Of a stretch of 36,032 nt of DNA, positions 25,142-32,958 are shown in pieces. The stretch's first letter is position 1. Every line of letters begins with the position of its first letter. This DNA is from Taibaiella sp. (GTDB lineage: Bacteria > Bacteroidota > Bacteroidia > Chitinophagales > Chitinophagaceae): the NCBI GenBank assembly GCA_014377675.1, contig JACMPD010000206.1, positions 1 through 36,032 of the forward strand. The letters are read 5' to 3'. The notes under the pieces were generated by a model. That model was not told the DNA's origin. It made no database searches and saw only the letters and a program-made list of their open reading frames with translations. Made by a program: the position numbers and the translations under genes.

Positions 25142-25515
25142 CGGCAGGCATTATCTTCGCGGGCCTCGCGGTCTTACTTGGGGCATTTGCCGCCCATGGG
25201 CTGGCAAAAACACTCACACCCGAAAAAATAGAGGTATTCCAAAAGGGCGTCACCTATCAGTTTTACCACAGTTTTGCTTTAATTTTACTTGGCATTGTTT
25301 GGTCTGCATTTCCATTTAAATCGGTAGATGCGGCAATGCTTATGTTTATCTCTGGCATTGTACTGTTCAGTGGCACACTTTACGTGTACCCTCTTTTGGA
25401 AGCGCGGAACATTCATATACCCACAATTGGCAGGCTGTTGACACCGCTTGGCGGCTTGTGTTTCATAGGGGGCTGGGTACTGTTTGTAACAGGCGTACTG
25501 AAAACATCAAACTAA
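25123..25515 (+). CDS. DUF423 small membrane protein (YgdD-like)
   Basis: 130 residues, four hydrophobic segments. Family marks are GLAVLLGAFAAHGLAKTL near the N-terminus, VFQKGVTYQFYHSFALILLG, and GIVLFSGTLYVYPL then TPLGGLCFIGGWVLF. DUF423 proteins are inner membrane proteins of unknown function, widespread in bacteria. The start overlaps the end of aroK by 19 bp. Confidence 0.92.
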   Translation: MYKPAITAGIIFAGLAVLLGAFAAHGLAKTLTPEKIEVFQKGVTYQFYHSFALILLGIVWSAFPFKSVDAAMLMFISGIVLFSGTLYVYPLLEARNIHIPTIGRLLTPLGGLCFIGGWVLFVTGVLKTSN

Positions 25516-25539
25516 CTATTCAATTCATAATACTATAGC

Positions 25540-26283
25540 ATGAAAGTTATCGCGCTCATCCCGGCACGCCTGGGGGCTACCCGTTTCCCAGCCAAACTGC
25601 TGGCACAAATAAGAGGTAAAAGCGTCATCAGGCGCACCTGGGAATCAGTGTTGAAAACCGGTTTGTTCAACGAGGTGATTGTCGTTTCAGACAGCGACGA
25701 AATAATAGCAGAAATTGAACAATATGGCGGCAAAGCTGTGAAAAGCCGGGGTATCTTTGAAAGCGGAACAGACCGGATTGCAGAAGTAGCGGCAGACATA
25801 GACGCTGACGTATTCGTAAACGTACAGGGCGATGAACCCTTCGTTCAGAAAGATCCGTTATCATTGCTGCTTCAGTTATTCACAAGAAGCGGCGGCGAAA
25901 ACGTACAGGTTGCATCGCTGGTGCAGCAACTTAAAGACCATGAACTGGTTGCAGACCCTAACTATGTGAAAGTTGCGCTGTCACATTCACAAAACGCACT
26001 GTTTTTTAGCCGGAGTATTATTCCTTATGCCCGCAATAAAGAAATAGACATCTATTATTACGAACATATTGGCGTATACGCATTCCGCAAAAAAGCACTG
26101 ATGGAATTTACCGCATGGCCCATCACCCCGCTTGAAGCCGCAGAAAAAATAGAGTGCCTTCGCTTCCTGGAGTATGATGTCCCCATAAAAATGGCCGTTA
26201 CTACCTACATGGGTGTTGAAATAGATACACCCGAAGACATTATAAGGGCGGAGCGGCTGATGGACGAGAAGGGTTGGGAATAA
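25540..26283 (+). CDS. kdsB: 3-deoxy-manno-octulosonate cytidylyltransferase
   Basis: 247 residues. Activates Kdo (or a Kdo analogue) as CMP-Kdo with CTP in the cytoplasm before transfer to lipid A. Signature segments are ALIPARLGATRFPAKLLAQI, VFVNVQGDEPFVQKDPL, FFSRSIIPYAR and YEHIGVYAFRKKAL. Normal length. Because a KdnB-like dehydrogenase lies 550 bp downstream, the natural substrate may be 8-amino-3,8-dideoxy-Kdo, as in Shewanella. It follows the DUF423 gene by 24 bp. Immediately after its stop is a gene fragment. Confidence 0.95.
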   Translation: MKVIALIPARLGATRFPAKLLAQIRGKSVIRRTWESVLKTGLFNEVIVVSDSDEIIAEIEQYGGKAVKSRGIFESGTDRIAEVAADIDADVFVNVQGDEPFVQKDPLSLLLQLFTRSGGENVQVASLVQQLKDHELVADPNYVKVALSHSQNALFFSRSIIPYARNKEIDIYYYEHIGVYAFRKKALMEFTAWPITPLEAAEKIECLRFLEYDVPIKMAVTTYMGVEIDTPEDIIRAERLMDEKGWE

Positions 26284-26749
26284 AAATGCTCTTGAAGGGC
26301 AGGCAGGCCTGCTGCCCGCTAATATGCTGGCAGGCAATACCTATAATTACACCATGTCCACTACAATTGACCCGGCCTGGCAGCCCGCCAAGCTGAACGT
26401 CACAATGCTATTAATCAGGCACAGCGACAGCACCATATTGAATAGTGTGGCCCTTCCGTTTTACCTTAATGTGGAAGAACTGGCAGGGGCAACTGAAAAT
26501 GCGGCTCTTTACCCAAATCCGGCAACCGATGAAACCAACCTGTATTTTAACCTCGGCCAAAGCGAACCGGTAAACATCTCCCTTATGAACATGGCAGGCA
26601 ATAAAATTTATGAACATGTGCTGCCCCAATGCCCGGAAGGCCGCCATAAGGTAGCATTACCGGTTGCGTCCTTCCCGGCAGGCATATACATTGTCAATCT
26701 TTCAGTTGCAGGAATGCACAAAAGCATAAAACTACTGGTCAATAGGTAA
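26284..26749 (+). pseudogene. 5'-truncated Omp28-like protein with T9SS sorting domain
   Basis: The frame is open from inside the kdsB 3' end, so there is no proper start; the ORF track begins at an internal ATG (26324). The sequence NALEGQAGLLPANMLAG and TTIDPAWQPAKLNVTMLLI is the C-terminal part of Omp28-related outer-membrane proteins. It is followed by a type A type IX sorting domain, LYPNPATDETNLYFNLGQ, through AGIYIVNLSVAG to the end at LLVNR. No signal peptide remains, so the product could not be exported by its own means. A deletion or rearrangement joined it to kdsB. Expression as a read-through cytoplasmic peptide is conceivable but unlikely to matter. Confidence 0.75.
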
Positions 26750-26778
26750 AATTCGGCTTTCGGAACAATCAAAAATTG

Positions 26779-26786
26779 TACTTTTG
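26779..26786 (+). promoter_or_regulatory. Candidate -7 element upstream of the kdnB-like gene
   Basis: TACTTTTG, a full match to TAnnTTTG, 46 bp before the ATG at 26832. No clear -33 TTG. It suggests the kdnB-like gene has its own promoter, separate from kdsB. Confidence 0.45.
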
Positions 26787-26831
26787 ATGCAGCCTGATAA
26801 AAGGACATACGCAAAATAAAAAAGAGACGAT

Positions 26832-27908
26832 ATGAAATTCCGCAATTTTAAAATGGTTGATTATGTGGTGTATGGCAGGGGCTGCTTTGATCAGCTTGAT
26901 GAAATACTTGCGCCACAACGCAAGGGTGATGCGCCAATGGTGTACCTGCTTGACCATTATTTTGAAACTAACAACGAACTAAAAGCGCGTATACCCATAA
27001 GAGGGAACGACATATTGGTAATAGCAGACGTAACGCATGAGCCTAAAACAAGCTATGTTGATGAGCTTGCACAAATGCTCAAAGACAAAGCGGGCACTGT
27101 TTCAGGTGTTATAGGTATTGGTGGTGGCTCAGCTATGGATCTCGCCAAGGCCGTTTCTATCATGATGACCAACCCGGGCAAGGCGCAGGATTACCAGGGC
27201 TGGGACCTGGTAAAGCACCCATCGGTATACAAGGCGGGCATCCCTACCCTTTCAGGTACCGGCGCAGAAGTTTCCCGCACCACAGTACTTACCGGCCCTA
27301 CCCGCAAACTGGGTATGAATTCTGACTTCACACCCTTCAACCAGATAGTATTAGATCCCGCTCTAATCAAAGACGCTCCTGCCAACCAGCGGTTTTATAC
27401 CGGCATGGATTGTTTTATACATTGCGTGGAGTCTTTGAAAGGTACATTTATCAACGAGTTCAGCCGCTCCTATGGCGAAAAAGCACAGGATTTATGCGAA
27501 GAGGTTTTTCTGCACAAAAGTGAATGGAACGATGAAAGCGATGAGCAGCTGATGATGGCATCTTTTGCCGGCGGTATGAGCATTGCGTACAGCCAGGTGG
27601 GTGTGGCACATGCTGTAAGCTACGGACTTGGTTACCTGCTGGGCACAAAGCATGGAATTGGCAACTGTATTGTATTTAACCACCTGGAAGAATACTACCC
27701 TGAAGGAGTAGCCACATTCCATAAAATGGTAGCCAGAAACAATATATATATTCCGGAAGGTATTACCAAAGGGCTCAGCGATGCCGACTTTGAAACGATG
27801 ATTAATGTATCACTTGGCATGGCTCCGCTGTGGGAAAATGCATTGGGCAAAGACTGGCAATCAATAATGAACAAAGAAAAACTCCGCGCACTTTACGAAA
27901 AACTATAA
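26832..27908 (+). CDS. kdnB: Iron-containing alcohol dehydrogenase, KdnB-like (Kdo 8-oxidase)
   Basis: 358 residues, cytoplasmic. Group III Fe-dependent dehydrogenase: cofactor loop IGIGGGSAMDLAKAVS, PTLSGTGAEVSRTTVLTG, and metal-ligand segments TGMDCFIHCVES (Asp and His) and VAHAVSYGLGYLLGTKHGIGN (two His). The length and the opening KFRNFKMVDYVVYGRG match 3-deoxy-manno-octulosonate 8-oxidase (KdnB) of Shewanella, which oxidises Kdo C8 so that KdnA can aminate it to Kdo8N. kdsB nearby strengthens this. KdnA is not in the window. Another Fe-ADH function is the alternative. Confidence 0.8.
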   Translation: MKFRNFKMVDYVVYGRGCFDQLDEILAPQRKGDAPMVYLLDHYFETNNELKARIPIRGNDILVIADVTHEPKTSYVDELAQMLKDKAGTVSGVIGIGGGSAMDLAKAVSIMMTNPGKAQDYQGWDLVKHPSVYKAGIPTLSGTGAEVSRTTVLTGPTRKLGMNSDFTPFNQIVLDPALIKDAPANQRFYTGMDCFIHCVESLKGTFINEFSRSYGEKAQDLCEEVFLHKSEWNDESDEQLMMASFAGGMSIAYSQVGVAHAVSYGLGYLLGTKHGIGNCIVFNHLEEYYPEGVATFHKMVARNNIYIPEGITKGLSDADFETMINVSLGMAPLWENALGKDWQSIMNKEKLRALYEKL

Positions 27909-27959
27909 AATAGAATAGTATAAAGCCAGGGTTTACCGAATCTGCCAAAACTACACAAC

Positions 27960-28340
27960 ATGCTTTACAACAATCTGTACACCTGCATTAATGATCTTGC
28001 AGCGCAAAACACCTATACCTGTACATTATTGGTTAACGCAAACCATGACATTTTTAAAGGACACTTCCCGGCACAGCCCGTGGTGCCGGGTGTATGTATG
28101 ATGGAAATTGTGAAAGAAATGCTTGCGCATAATATATCTCGGAAAATAGTACTTACTTCCGCACCTGTGGTAAAGTTCATGATGCTGATTCAGCCTGATA
28201 CAAAACCTATTTTAACCATCAACTGGACAGAACAAAACGATGAGTTTAAATGTGACGCCGTCTTTAAGTATGGCGATAGCGTCCTGTTTAAAATGAGTGC
28301 GGTATACAATACTAACCATAATTACCGCCCTATTACATAA
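27960..28340 (+). CDS. FabZ-like 3-hydroxyacyl-ACP dehydratase (hotdog fold)
   Basis: 126 residues, shorter than FabZ. The active-site segment NHDIFKGHFPAQPVVPGVCMMEI keeps the catalytic His35 (GHFP) and Glu49 of the FabA/FabZ family, so activity is plausible. It has no neighbouring ketoacyl synthase or acyl carrier protein, unlike copies in fatty acid or flexirubin/aryl polyene clusters. It follows kdnB by 51 bp and is probably co-transcribed. It might tune acyl chains for lipid A, but that is a guess. Confidence 0.8.
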   Translation: MLYNNLYTCINDLAAQNTYTCTLLVNANHDIFKGHFPAQPVVPGVCMMEIVKEMLAHNISRKIVLTSAPVVKFMMLIQPDTKPILTINWTEQNDEFKCDAVFKYGDSVLFKMSAVYNTNHNYRPIT

Positions 28341-28374
28341 CAAAACCTGCGCGGGAAATAATAAATAAATATTG

Positions 28375-28382
28375 TATTTTTG
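28375..28382 (+). promoter_or_regulatory. Candidate -7 element upstream of the small membrane protein gene
   Basis: TATTTTTG, matching TAnnTTTG, 32 bp before the ATG at 28415. No convincing -33 TTG at the usual distance. Confidence 0.4.
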
Positions 28383-28414
28383 TAAAAATATGCGTATTTA
28401 TAAGACCTGCAACT

Positions 28415-28738
28415 ATGTACCTTTCCTACTTCTCAATCGCTGAACTTTTCCCCCACTGGGAAGTCCTGATGATAACCATACTACTTGGCGCCACAGGCGG
28501 CGCTTTAAGTACCATTGTTATGCGCCGTCGTCACGTTGGCTATATAATTGCTATCATTATAGGTATGCTGTGCGGCTATTCAACAGGCGCATTTATAGGT
28601 ACTATATTTCCTTTCATTACAAATAAGGCTGCCAATGAAATATGTAGCACTATTTTCATTGCGATGGCTGTCACCCTTATCATCCACCTCATCTTTGGCT
28701 CTAATAAAGGCCGGGACAGAACTTTATGGAGGGCTTGA
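28415..28738 (+). CDS. Small membrane protein of unknown function
   Basis: 107 residues with three hydrophobic segments (about 15-35, 42-66 and 75-94), the second Gly-rich: YIIAIIIGMLCGYSTGAFIG. A short basic tail, GSNKGRDRTLWRA, ends it. No family recognised. Its stop codon directly abuts the stop codon of the convergent polyprenyl synthase gene with no spacer. Confidence 0.7.
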   Translation: MYLSYFSIAELFPHWEVLMITILLGATGGALSTIVMRRRHVGYIIAIIIGMLCGYSTGAFIGTIFPFITNKAANEICSTIFIAMAVTLIIHLIFGSNKGRDRTLWRA

Positions 28739-29704
28739 CTACTTATTTCGGCCCAGTAGCATTGTAGCCAGTTCCAGAAGCGGTTGCTTCCGTTTTGAGG
28801 GTATTGCAACCTCCTCAAGACAGTCAAATGCATGACGGGTATAGTCAGCAGTTGCTTGGCGGCAACGCTCATCAGCGCCAGTAGCACGATAGAGCGCAAG
28901 GATATCGGCAACTTTGGTTGGAGCATCGGTGCTGAGTAGTTGTGTTATAGCCCGCCTTTGTGCGTCATTAGCATATTTGAGCGCCGACACCAGCAAGTAT
29001 GTTTTTTTATTAGCAAGTATATCTCCCCCTGACTGCTTACCGGTGAGGCCCGGCTGACCGAACGCATCCAGAAAATCATCTTGCAACTGGAACGCAATAC
29101 CCATATCTCTACCAAAAGAATACAACTTATGAGCATTATCCCCTGAGCCACCGCTTACTAACGCGCCGATCTTAAGGGAACAAGCAAGTAATACAGAAGT
29201 CTTAAGCGTTATCATATGTATATACTCTTCAAGGGTTACATCATTTCGCTGCTCAAAATCCATATCGAGCTGCTGCCCTTCACAGACTTCAATAGCAGTA
29301 CGGTTAAACAGCTGCAGTACCTGCGGAAGCGCATTCTTGATATACGCCAACCGCTCATATGCGTAAATGCACATTACATCTCCGCTTAGTATACCCGTTG
29401 CCAGCCCATACCGCTCATGTATTGCAGGCTGCCCGCGCCGGGTAGGCGCCTTGTCCATGATATCATCATGTACTAAAGTGAAATTGTGAAAAATCTCAAT
29501 AGCCTCCGCTGCGTACCAGGCATCATCGCTTATTTCCATAAACAGTTCATTTGCCATCAGGCACAATGCCGGCCTTATACGCTTGCCCCCTAATGCCAAC
29601 AGATACCTGCACGGATCATACAAAGTAACCGGGGCAGCCGGGAAAGGCAGAGCGGAAATAAAACGCTCCTCAAACTGAGCGGACAACGTAGCAAAAGAAT
29701 ACAT
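28739..29704 (-). CDS. Polyprenyl diphosphate synthase
   Basis: 321 residues, cytoplasmic. Condenses isopentenyl diphosphate with an allylic diphosphate to make a longer prenyl diphosphate. The first Asp-rich motif is LVHDDIMDKAPTRRGQPAIH and the second FQLQDDFLDAFGQPG, with GGKRIRPALCL before and GDILANKKTYLL after. The chain length (farnesyl, geranylgeranyl or longer, for quinones, undecaprenol or carotenoids) cannot be decided without modelling the residues ahead of the first motif. A -7 element lies 18 bp upstream. Confidence 0.92.
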   Translation of the reverse strand: MYSFATLSAQFEERFISALPFPAAPVTLYDPCRYLLALGGKRIRPALCLMANELFMEISDDAWYAAEAIEIFHNFTLVHDDIMDKAPTRRGQPAIHERYGLATGILSGDVMCIYAYERLAYIKNALPQVLQLFNRTAIEVCEGQQLDMDFEQRNDVTLEEYIHMITLKTSVLLACSLKIGALVSGGSGDNAHKLYSFGRDMGIAFQLQDDFLDAFGQPGLTGKQSGGDILANKKTYLLVSALKYANDAQRRAITQLLSTDAPTKVADILALYRATGADERCRQATADYTRHAFDCLEEVAIPSKRKQPLLELATMLLGRNK

Positions 29705-29721
29705 AAACGAGGATTACAACC

Positions 29722-29729
29722 CAAAAGTA
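29722..29729 (-). promoter_or_regulatory. Candidate -7 element upstream of the polyprenyl synthase gene
   Basis: On the minus strand this reads TACTTTTG (TAnnTTTG), 17 bp before the ATG at 29704. No -33 TTG at the expected distance. Confidence 0.4.
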
Positions 29730-29794
29730 AAACTTCAAAATCAAAAAAGGCGTATTTTTACTTGAGACGGTGAATCAAGGGAAAATACCCGGAC

Positions 29795-29947
29795 ATGAGT
29801 AAAAAAATGAACAAGTCAATTCTCATTTTATCGGTAATTATATTGCTAACGACCTTCGTGCTCTATTATTGTACATATGCAGGCTTTGCCCGTGGCGTAA
29901 ACAAGAAAACAAAACAAAGGAGTAAATTCATCCAAAACTACCAATAG
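29795..29947 (+). CDS. Small ORF: 50-residue single-pass membrane peptide
   Basis: Too short for the ORF track. ATG at 29795, TAG at 29945-29947. The product has a basic start (MSKKMNK), a transmembrane segment ILILSVIILLTTFVLYYC, and a basic tail (NKKTKQRSKF). The layout fits a small inner-membrane protein; the segment ending in YYC is not a convincing lipobox. It occupies most of a 280-bp intergenic space between the polyprenyl synthase and the broken YdeI-family gene. Coding status is supported only by this layout. Confidence 0.45.
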   Translation: MSKKMNKSILILSVIILLTTFVLYYCTYAGFARGVNKKTKQRSKFIQNYQ

Positions 29948-29985
29948 ATAAGAGGGTGTCTTTTTTAACAATTATAATATAAAAC

Positions 29986-30590
29986 ATGAACCATACAGAT
30001 CCGCGTGTAGACGAATATATGGGGAAAATTGCCTCCTTTGCACAGCCAATACCGGCGCACCTGCGCCAGCTGATACATAGTACCTGCCCTGATGTAGAAG
30101 AGACCTGGAAGTGAGTTTCCCTGTCTTTGCATACAAGGGAGCTATTATGTGCAATATGGCGGCTTTCAAAGAACATGCTACTTTCGGCTTTTGGAAAGCT
30201 TCACTGATTGAAGATGCTGATCAACTGCTTACCTTGAAAGACAAGCAGACTATGGGGAACCTGGGTAAGCTGCAAACAATGGCGGATCTGCCACCGGACG
30301 ATGCACTGATCAGGTACATAAAAGCAGCTATGAAGCTGAATGAAGACGGGGTAAAAATACCGAAGAAGCAGAAGGCACCTGGTGTAAAAACCATTGAGAC
30401 GCCTGAATACTTTGCCGCAGCTCTGGCGGATGTGATGTGCCAAAAGCCAAAGAAAATTTCGAGGCCCTCGCCTATTCACAAGTGGCTGGAGGAAGCAAAA
30501 ACAGAAACGGCCCGTAACAAACGGATGGCCCAAGCTGTTGAATGGATTGAAAATGGAAAGGGCCAAAACTGGAAATATGAAAAATGCTGA
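29986..30590 (+). pseudogene. YdeI/DUF1801-family gene with a single-base frameshift
   Basis: The ATG at 29986 starts MNHTDPRVDEYMGKIASFAQ, continuing to CPDVEETWK and then TGA at 30112. In the +2 frame the family continues without loss: SFPVFAYKGAIMCNMAAFKE and FGFWKASLIEDAD through TPEYFAAALADV to RMAQAVEWIENGKGQNWKY. Adding one G in AAGTGAGTTTCC restores KWSFP, the conserved segment, so this is a one-base deletion near 30111-30113. Full-length members are about 200 residues, as here. YdeI-like proteins have been linked to stress and cationic-peptide tolerance, but function is unclear. A sequencing error is the main alternative to a true null allele. The ORF track's 30111-30590 is only the 3' part. 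Confidence 0.8.
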
Positions 30591-30603
30591 TTCTAAAACC
30601 GAA

Positions 30604-32028
30604 TTACTTACCCCTGCCCTGGAAAATAACAATAAATGTATATAAAATAATTTTTACATCAAGAGCAAGAGAACAATTTTCAATATACAGCAGATCGTAC
30701 CGCATCCGCTCTATCATCTCATCAACATTTTCGGCATAGCCAAACTGCACCATACCCCACGACGTAAGCCCTGGCTTCACTTTATGCAGATATTTATAAT
30801 GTGCATGTGCAGTACTTATTATGTCTATATAATGCTTACGCTCCGGGCGCGGCCCCACTAATGACATATTACCAATGAGAATATTGAAAAACTGAGGTAC
30901 TTCATCTATACGCCATTTCCGCATGAACCTGCCCCACCTGGTTATGCGCCGGTCTGTTTTGCTGCTGAGTGCCGGTCCCTCGCGCTCCGCATCCAAAAAC
31001 ATTGACCTGAACTTAAAAATATAAAAGGGACGCCCGAAAAGCCCTATCCGTTGCTGTTTATAGATTATAGGCCCTTTTGAAGAAAGCATAACCATAATAG
31101 CCGTGAACAACAAAAATGGCGATAGCACCAGCAGTGCGATGCCCGAAATGATGATATCTATAAAACGCTTACAAACCCGCTGCCAGTCTGGCATCAAATC
31201 AGGATGTATGTGTATCAGTACCGCGTCATAGACATTACTTGTCTTCACTGAACCGCTTAATATATCGTAATAATCAGGCAGTACCTTTACCACAACGGGG
31301 CGGTAACAAAGCCTCGTTAATATGTTTTCCAGCAAATGGTGCTCCGAGGAATCCACTGCAACAATTACTTCCTCTATCTGGTGCTTGTCAATGATGTCTT
31401 CAAGCTGGGACAAATGACCCAACTGCGGCAAAAACTTACTCATGCCATTGCTGGCCTCTTTATTAGAATAGATAAAACCAAGAAAAAAATTACCTAAGAC
31501 TTTTGGGTTGTCCCTCACCTGGTGGTAAATATTGATTGCCTGCTGGTTACCGCCAATTATCAATGTGTTGAAACCAACTTTGCCTTTCACAAGGTTAAGT
31601 TTCACTTTGTACATCAAAAGCAACCTGAAAACTAAAGTAAAAATGGTTTGTATAAATAAGTAATGACCTATTGCATTGGTGAAATAGGAATAATCACCCT
31701 TATCGTCAGAAAACACTATAACTGAAACAATAGTACACCCTATGATTGACGAAATAAGGGTTCGGTTGATTTCGTTTAGCCTTGACTTTCGGTAAAGGTT
31801 GAAATAGGTACCAGATAAAAGATACAAAATAAACCAACCGGCAGGTATTAACAATAATGTATTAACATAATCGCGCGGCAAAAATAAATTCAATGTATCA
31901 ACATAGCCCATGCCAGTAAGCAGATGCTGCCTATACATAAAAAAAAGCAGCCATGACAGCGCTGATGCCGCATAGTCGAGCATCAATAATTGTCTGATAG
32001 CGTTTCTTTTTTCTAGGCTAAGGAGCAT
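30604..32028 (-). CDS. Polyprenyl-phosphate sugar-1-phosphate transferase (WcaJ-like, initiates exopolysaccharide)
   Basis: Start taken at the ATG at 32028 (474 residues); the track's TTG at 32034 directly abuts the preceding stop and adds two residues. The N-terminal half has four or five membrane helices, then a Rossmann-like CoA-binding-type domain (FNTLIIGGNQQAINIYHQVR), and a C-terminal bacterial sugar transferase domain: KRFIDIIISGIALLVLSPF, IYKQQRIGLFGRPFYIFKFRSM, DEVPQFFNILIGNMSLVGPRPE and HKVKPGLTSWGMVQ. It transfers a sugar-phosphate, often glucose or galactose, to undecaprenyl phosphate at the inner membrane. Operon with the lipoprotein upstream. Confidence 0.92.
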   Translation of the reverse strand: MLLSLEKRNAIRQLLMLDYAASALSWLLFFMYRQHLLTGMGYVDTLNLFLPRDYVNTLLLIPAGWFILYLLSGTYFNLYRKSRLNEINRTLISSIIGCTIVSVIVFSDDKGDYSYFTNAIGHYLFIQTIFTLVFRLLLMYKVKLNLVKGKVGFNTLIIGGNQQAINIYHQVRDNPKVLGNFFLGFIYSNKEASNGMSKFLPQLGHLSQLEDIIDKHQIEEVIVAVDSSEHHLLENILTRLCYRPVVVKVLPDYYDILSGSVKTSNVYDAVLIHIHPDLMPDWQRVCKRFIDIIISGIALLVLSPFLLFTAIMVMLSSKGPIIYKQQRIGLFGRPFYIFKFRSMFLDAEREGPALSSKTDRRITRWGRFMRKWRIDEVPQFFNILIGNMSLVGPRPERKHYIDIISTAHAHYKYLHKVKPGLTSWGMVQFGYAENVDEMIERMRYDLLYIENCSLALDVKIILYTFIVIFQGRGK

Positions 32029-32034
32029 TCTCAA

Positions 32035-32934
32035 TTAATCGAAATAAACAAGTTGAATGTTGTCTAATAAAACCGTACCGCTTTCCTGCCCAGCAGGAAG
32101 ATCAGCCTTTATAAACAGTGTATACGTATCGCCCGTATATTGAGCAACAAAATCCTTTACTGCAAGGTAAAATTTTTGCCAATGGTCTGATGGATAAATG
32201 CCTGACAAGTACCTTTTATAAACTATGCCGCCAGAAAGATTAGATCTTAGGCCCAAGTAAAACGGGGCGGTATTTTTATAGTTTAGTTCAATATATGCAG
32301 CTGTATTAGCCGGTATAGAAAAATCAATAGTACAATAACTTTCTGATAACGTGTCTTTTGGTGCCTTTAAAGAAATAATAGCGGAACCCAAACCTTCAAA
32401 TACCTGCGTACTGTCATTTGTAACACCCATATCCACAGTGCCATCACTACGAGTGAAACTGGTAATATTAAAATCAAAATTTATTGATGTTTGCGGATAA
32501 ATCCTTGTATTTGAAAAGTAATGGGTAACAGGCTTGTGGGCAACTATCGTCCCGGGTTGCGCCGTCAGCGTAAATGTATCAGCGGCATAAAACGGATACC
32601 TTGCCAGGAAACTGTTAAGACCTGAAACCGGAACGCCAGGATAGACTGAAATTTTACCTGACCCCGTAGCGTTAACGGGGAAGGTAGCAGGAAGATCGTA
32701 AACACCAATAGGGTTATCATTATAGTAGACCCACACGGAATTGATTTGATGTGAATTAGAGAGAGACAATGATACAGATGAGTCTCTTTTAAAAGAAAAG
32801 GAATCAATATGTACGTAGGTAGGGGTCATCTCCTTAGGGTTCACTATTGTGCAACTTTGCAAGATGCAGCATGAAAAAACCGCAATAAATATATACCTAA
32901 AATAAATATCAATATTGTACATTGCTCTGATCAT
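32035..32934 (-). CDS. Lipoprotein of unknown function, glycan-operon associated
   Basis: 299 residues. The hydrophobic start ends in the lipobox ILQSC (near residue 28), so it is probably an outer-membrane or periplasmic lipoprotein. The body is beta-rich, perhaps two beta-sandwich domains: residues 40-145 include VSLSLSNSHQINSVWVYYND and residues 150-299 include FDFNITSFTRSDG and SGTVLLDNIQLVYF, the latter like a carbohydrate-binding or galactose-binding domain strand pattern. No catalytic motif. It lies 24 bp after the Gfo/Idh gene and abuts the sugar transferase. Confidence 0.8.
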   Translation of the reverse strand: MIRAMYNIDIYFRYIFIAVFSCCILQSCTIVNPKEMTPTYVHIDSFSFKRDSSVSLSLSNSHQINSVWVYYNDNPIGVYDLPATFPVNATGSGKISVYPGVPVSGLNSFLARYPFYAADTFTLTAQPGTIVAHKPVTHYFSNTRIYPQTSINFDFNITSFTRSDGTVDMGVTNDSTQVFEGLGSAIISLKAPKDTLSESYCTIDFSIPANTAAYIELNYKNTAPFYLGLRSNLSGGIVYKRYLSGIYPSDHWQKFYLAVKDFVAQYTGDTYTLFIKADLPAGQESGTVLLDNIQLVYFD

Positions 32935-32958
32935 TCGTTACGATAACGCAAAAGGTTG

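Noticed and set aside
32936-32948. Short palindrome CGTTA-CGA-TAACG before the lipoprotein gene
   Set aside because: Only 5-bp arms; expected by chance and no supporting context.
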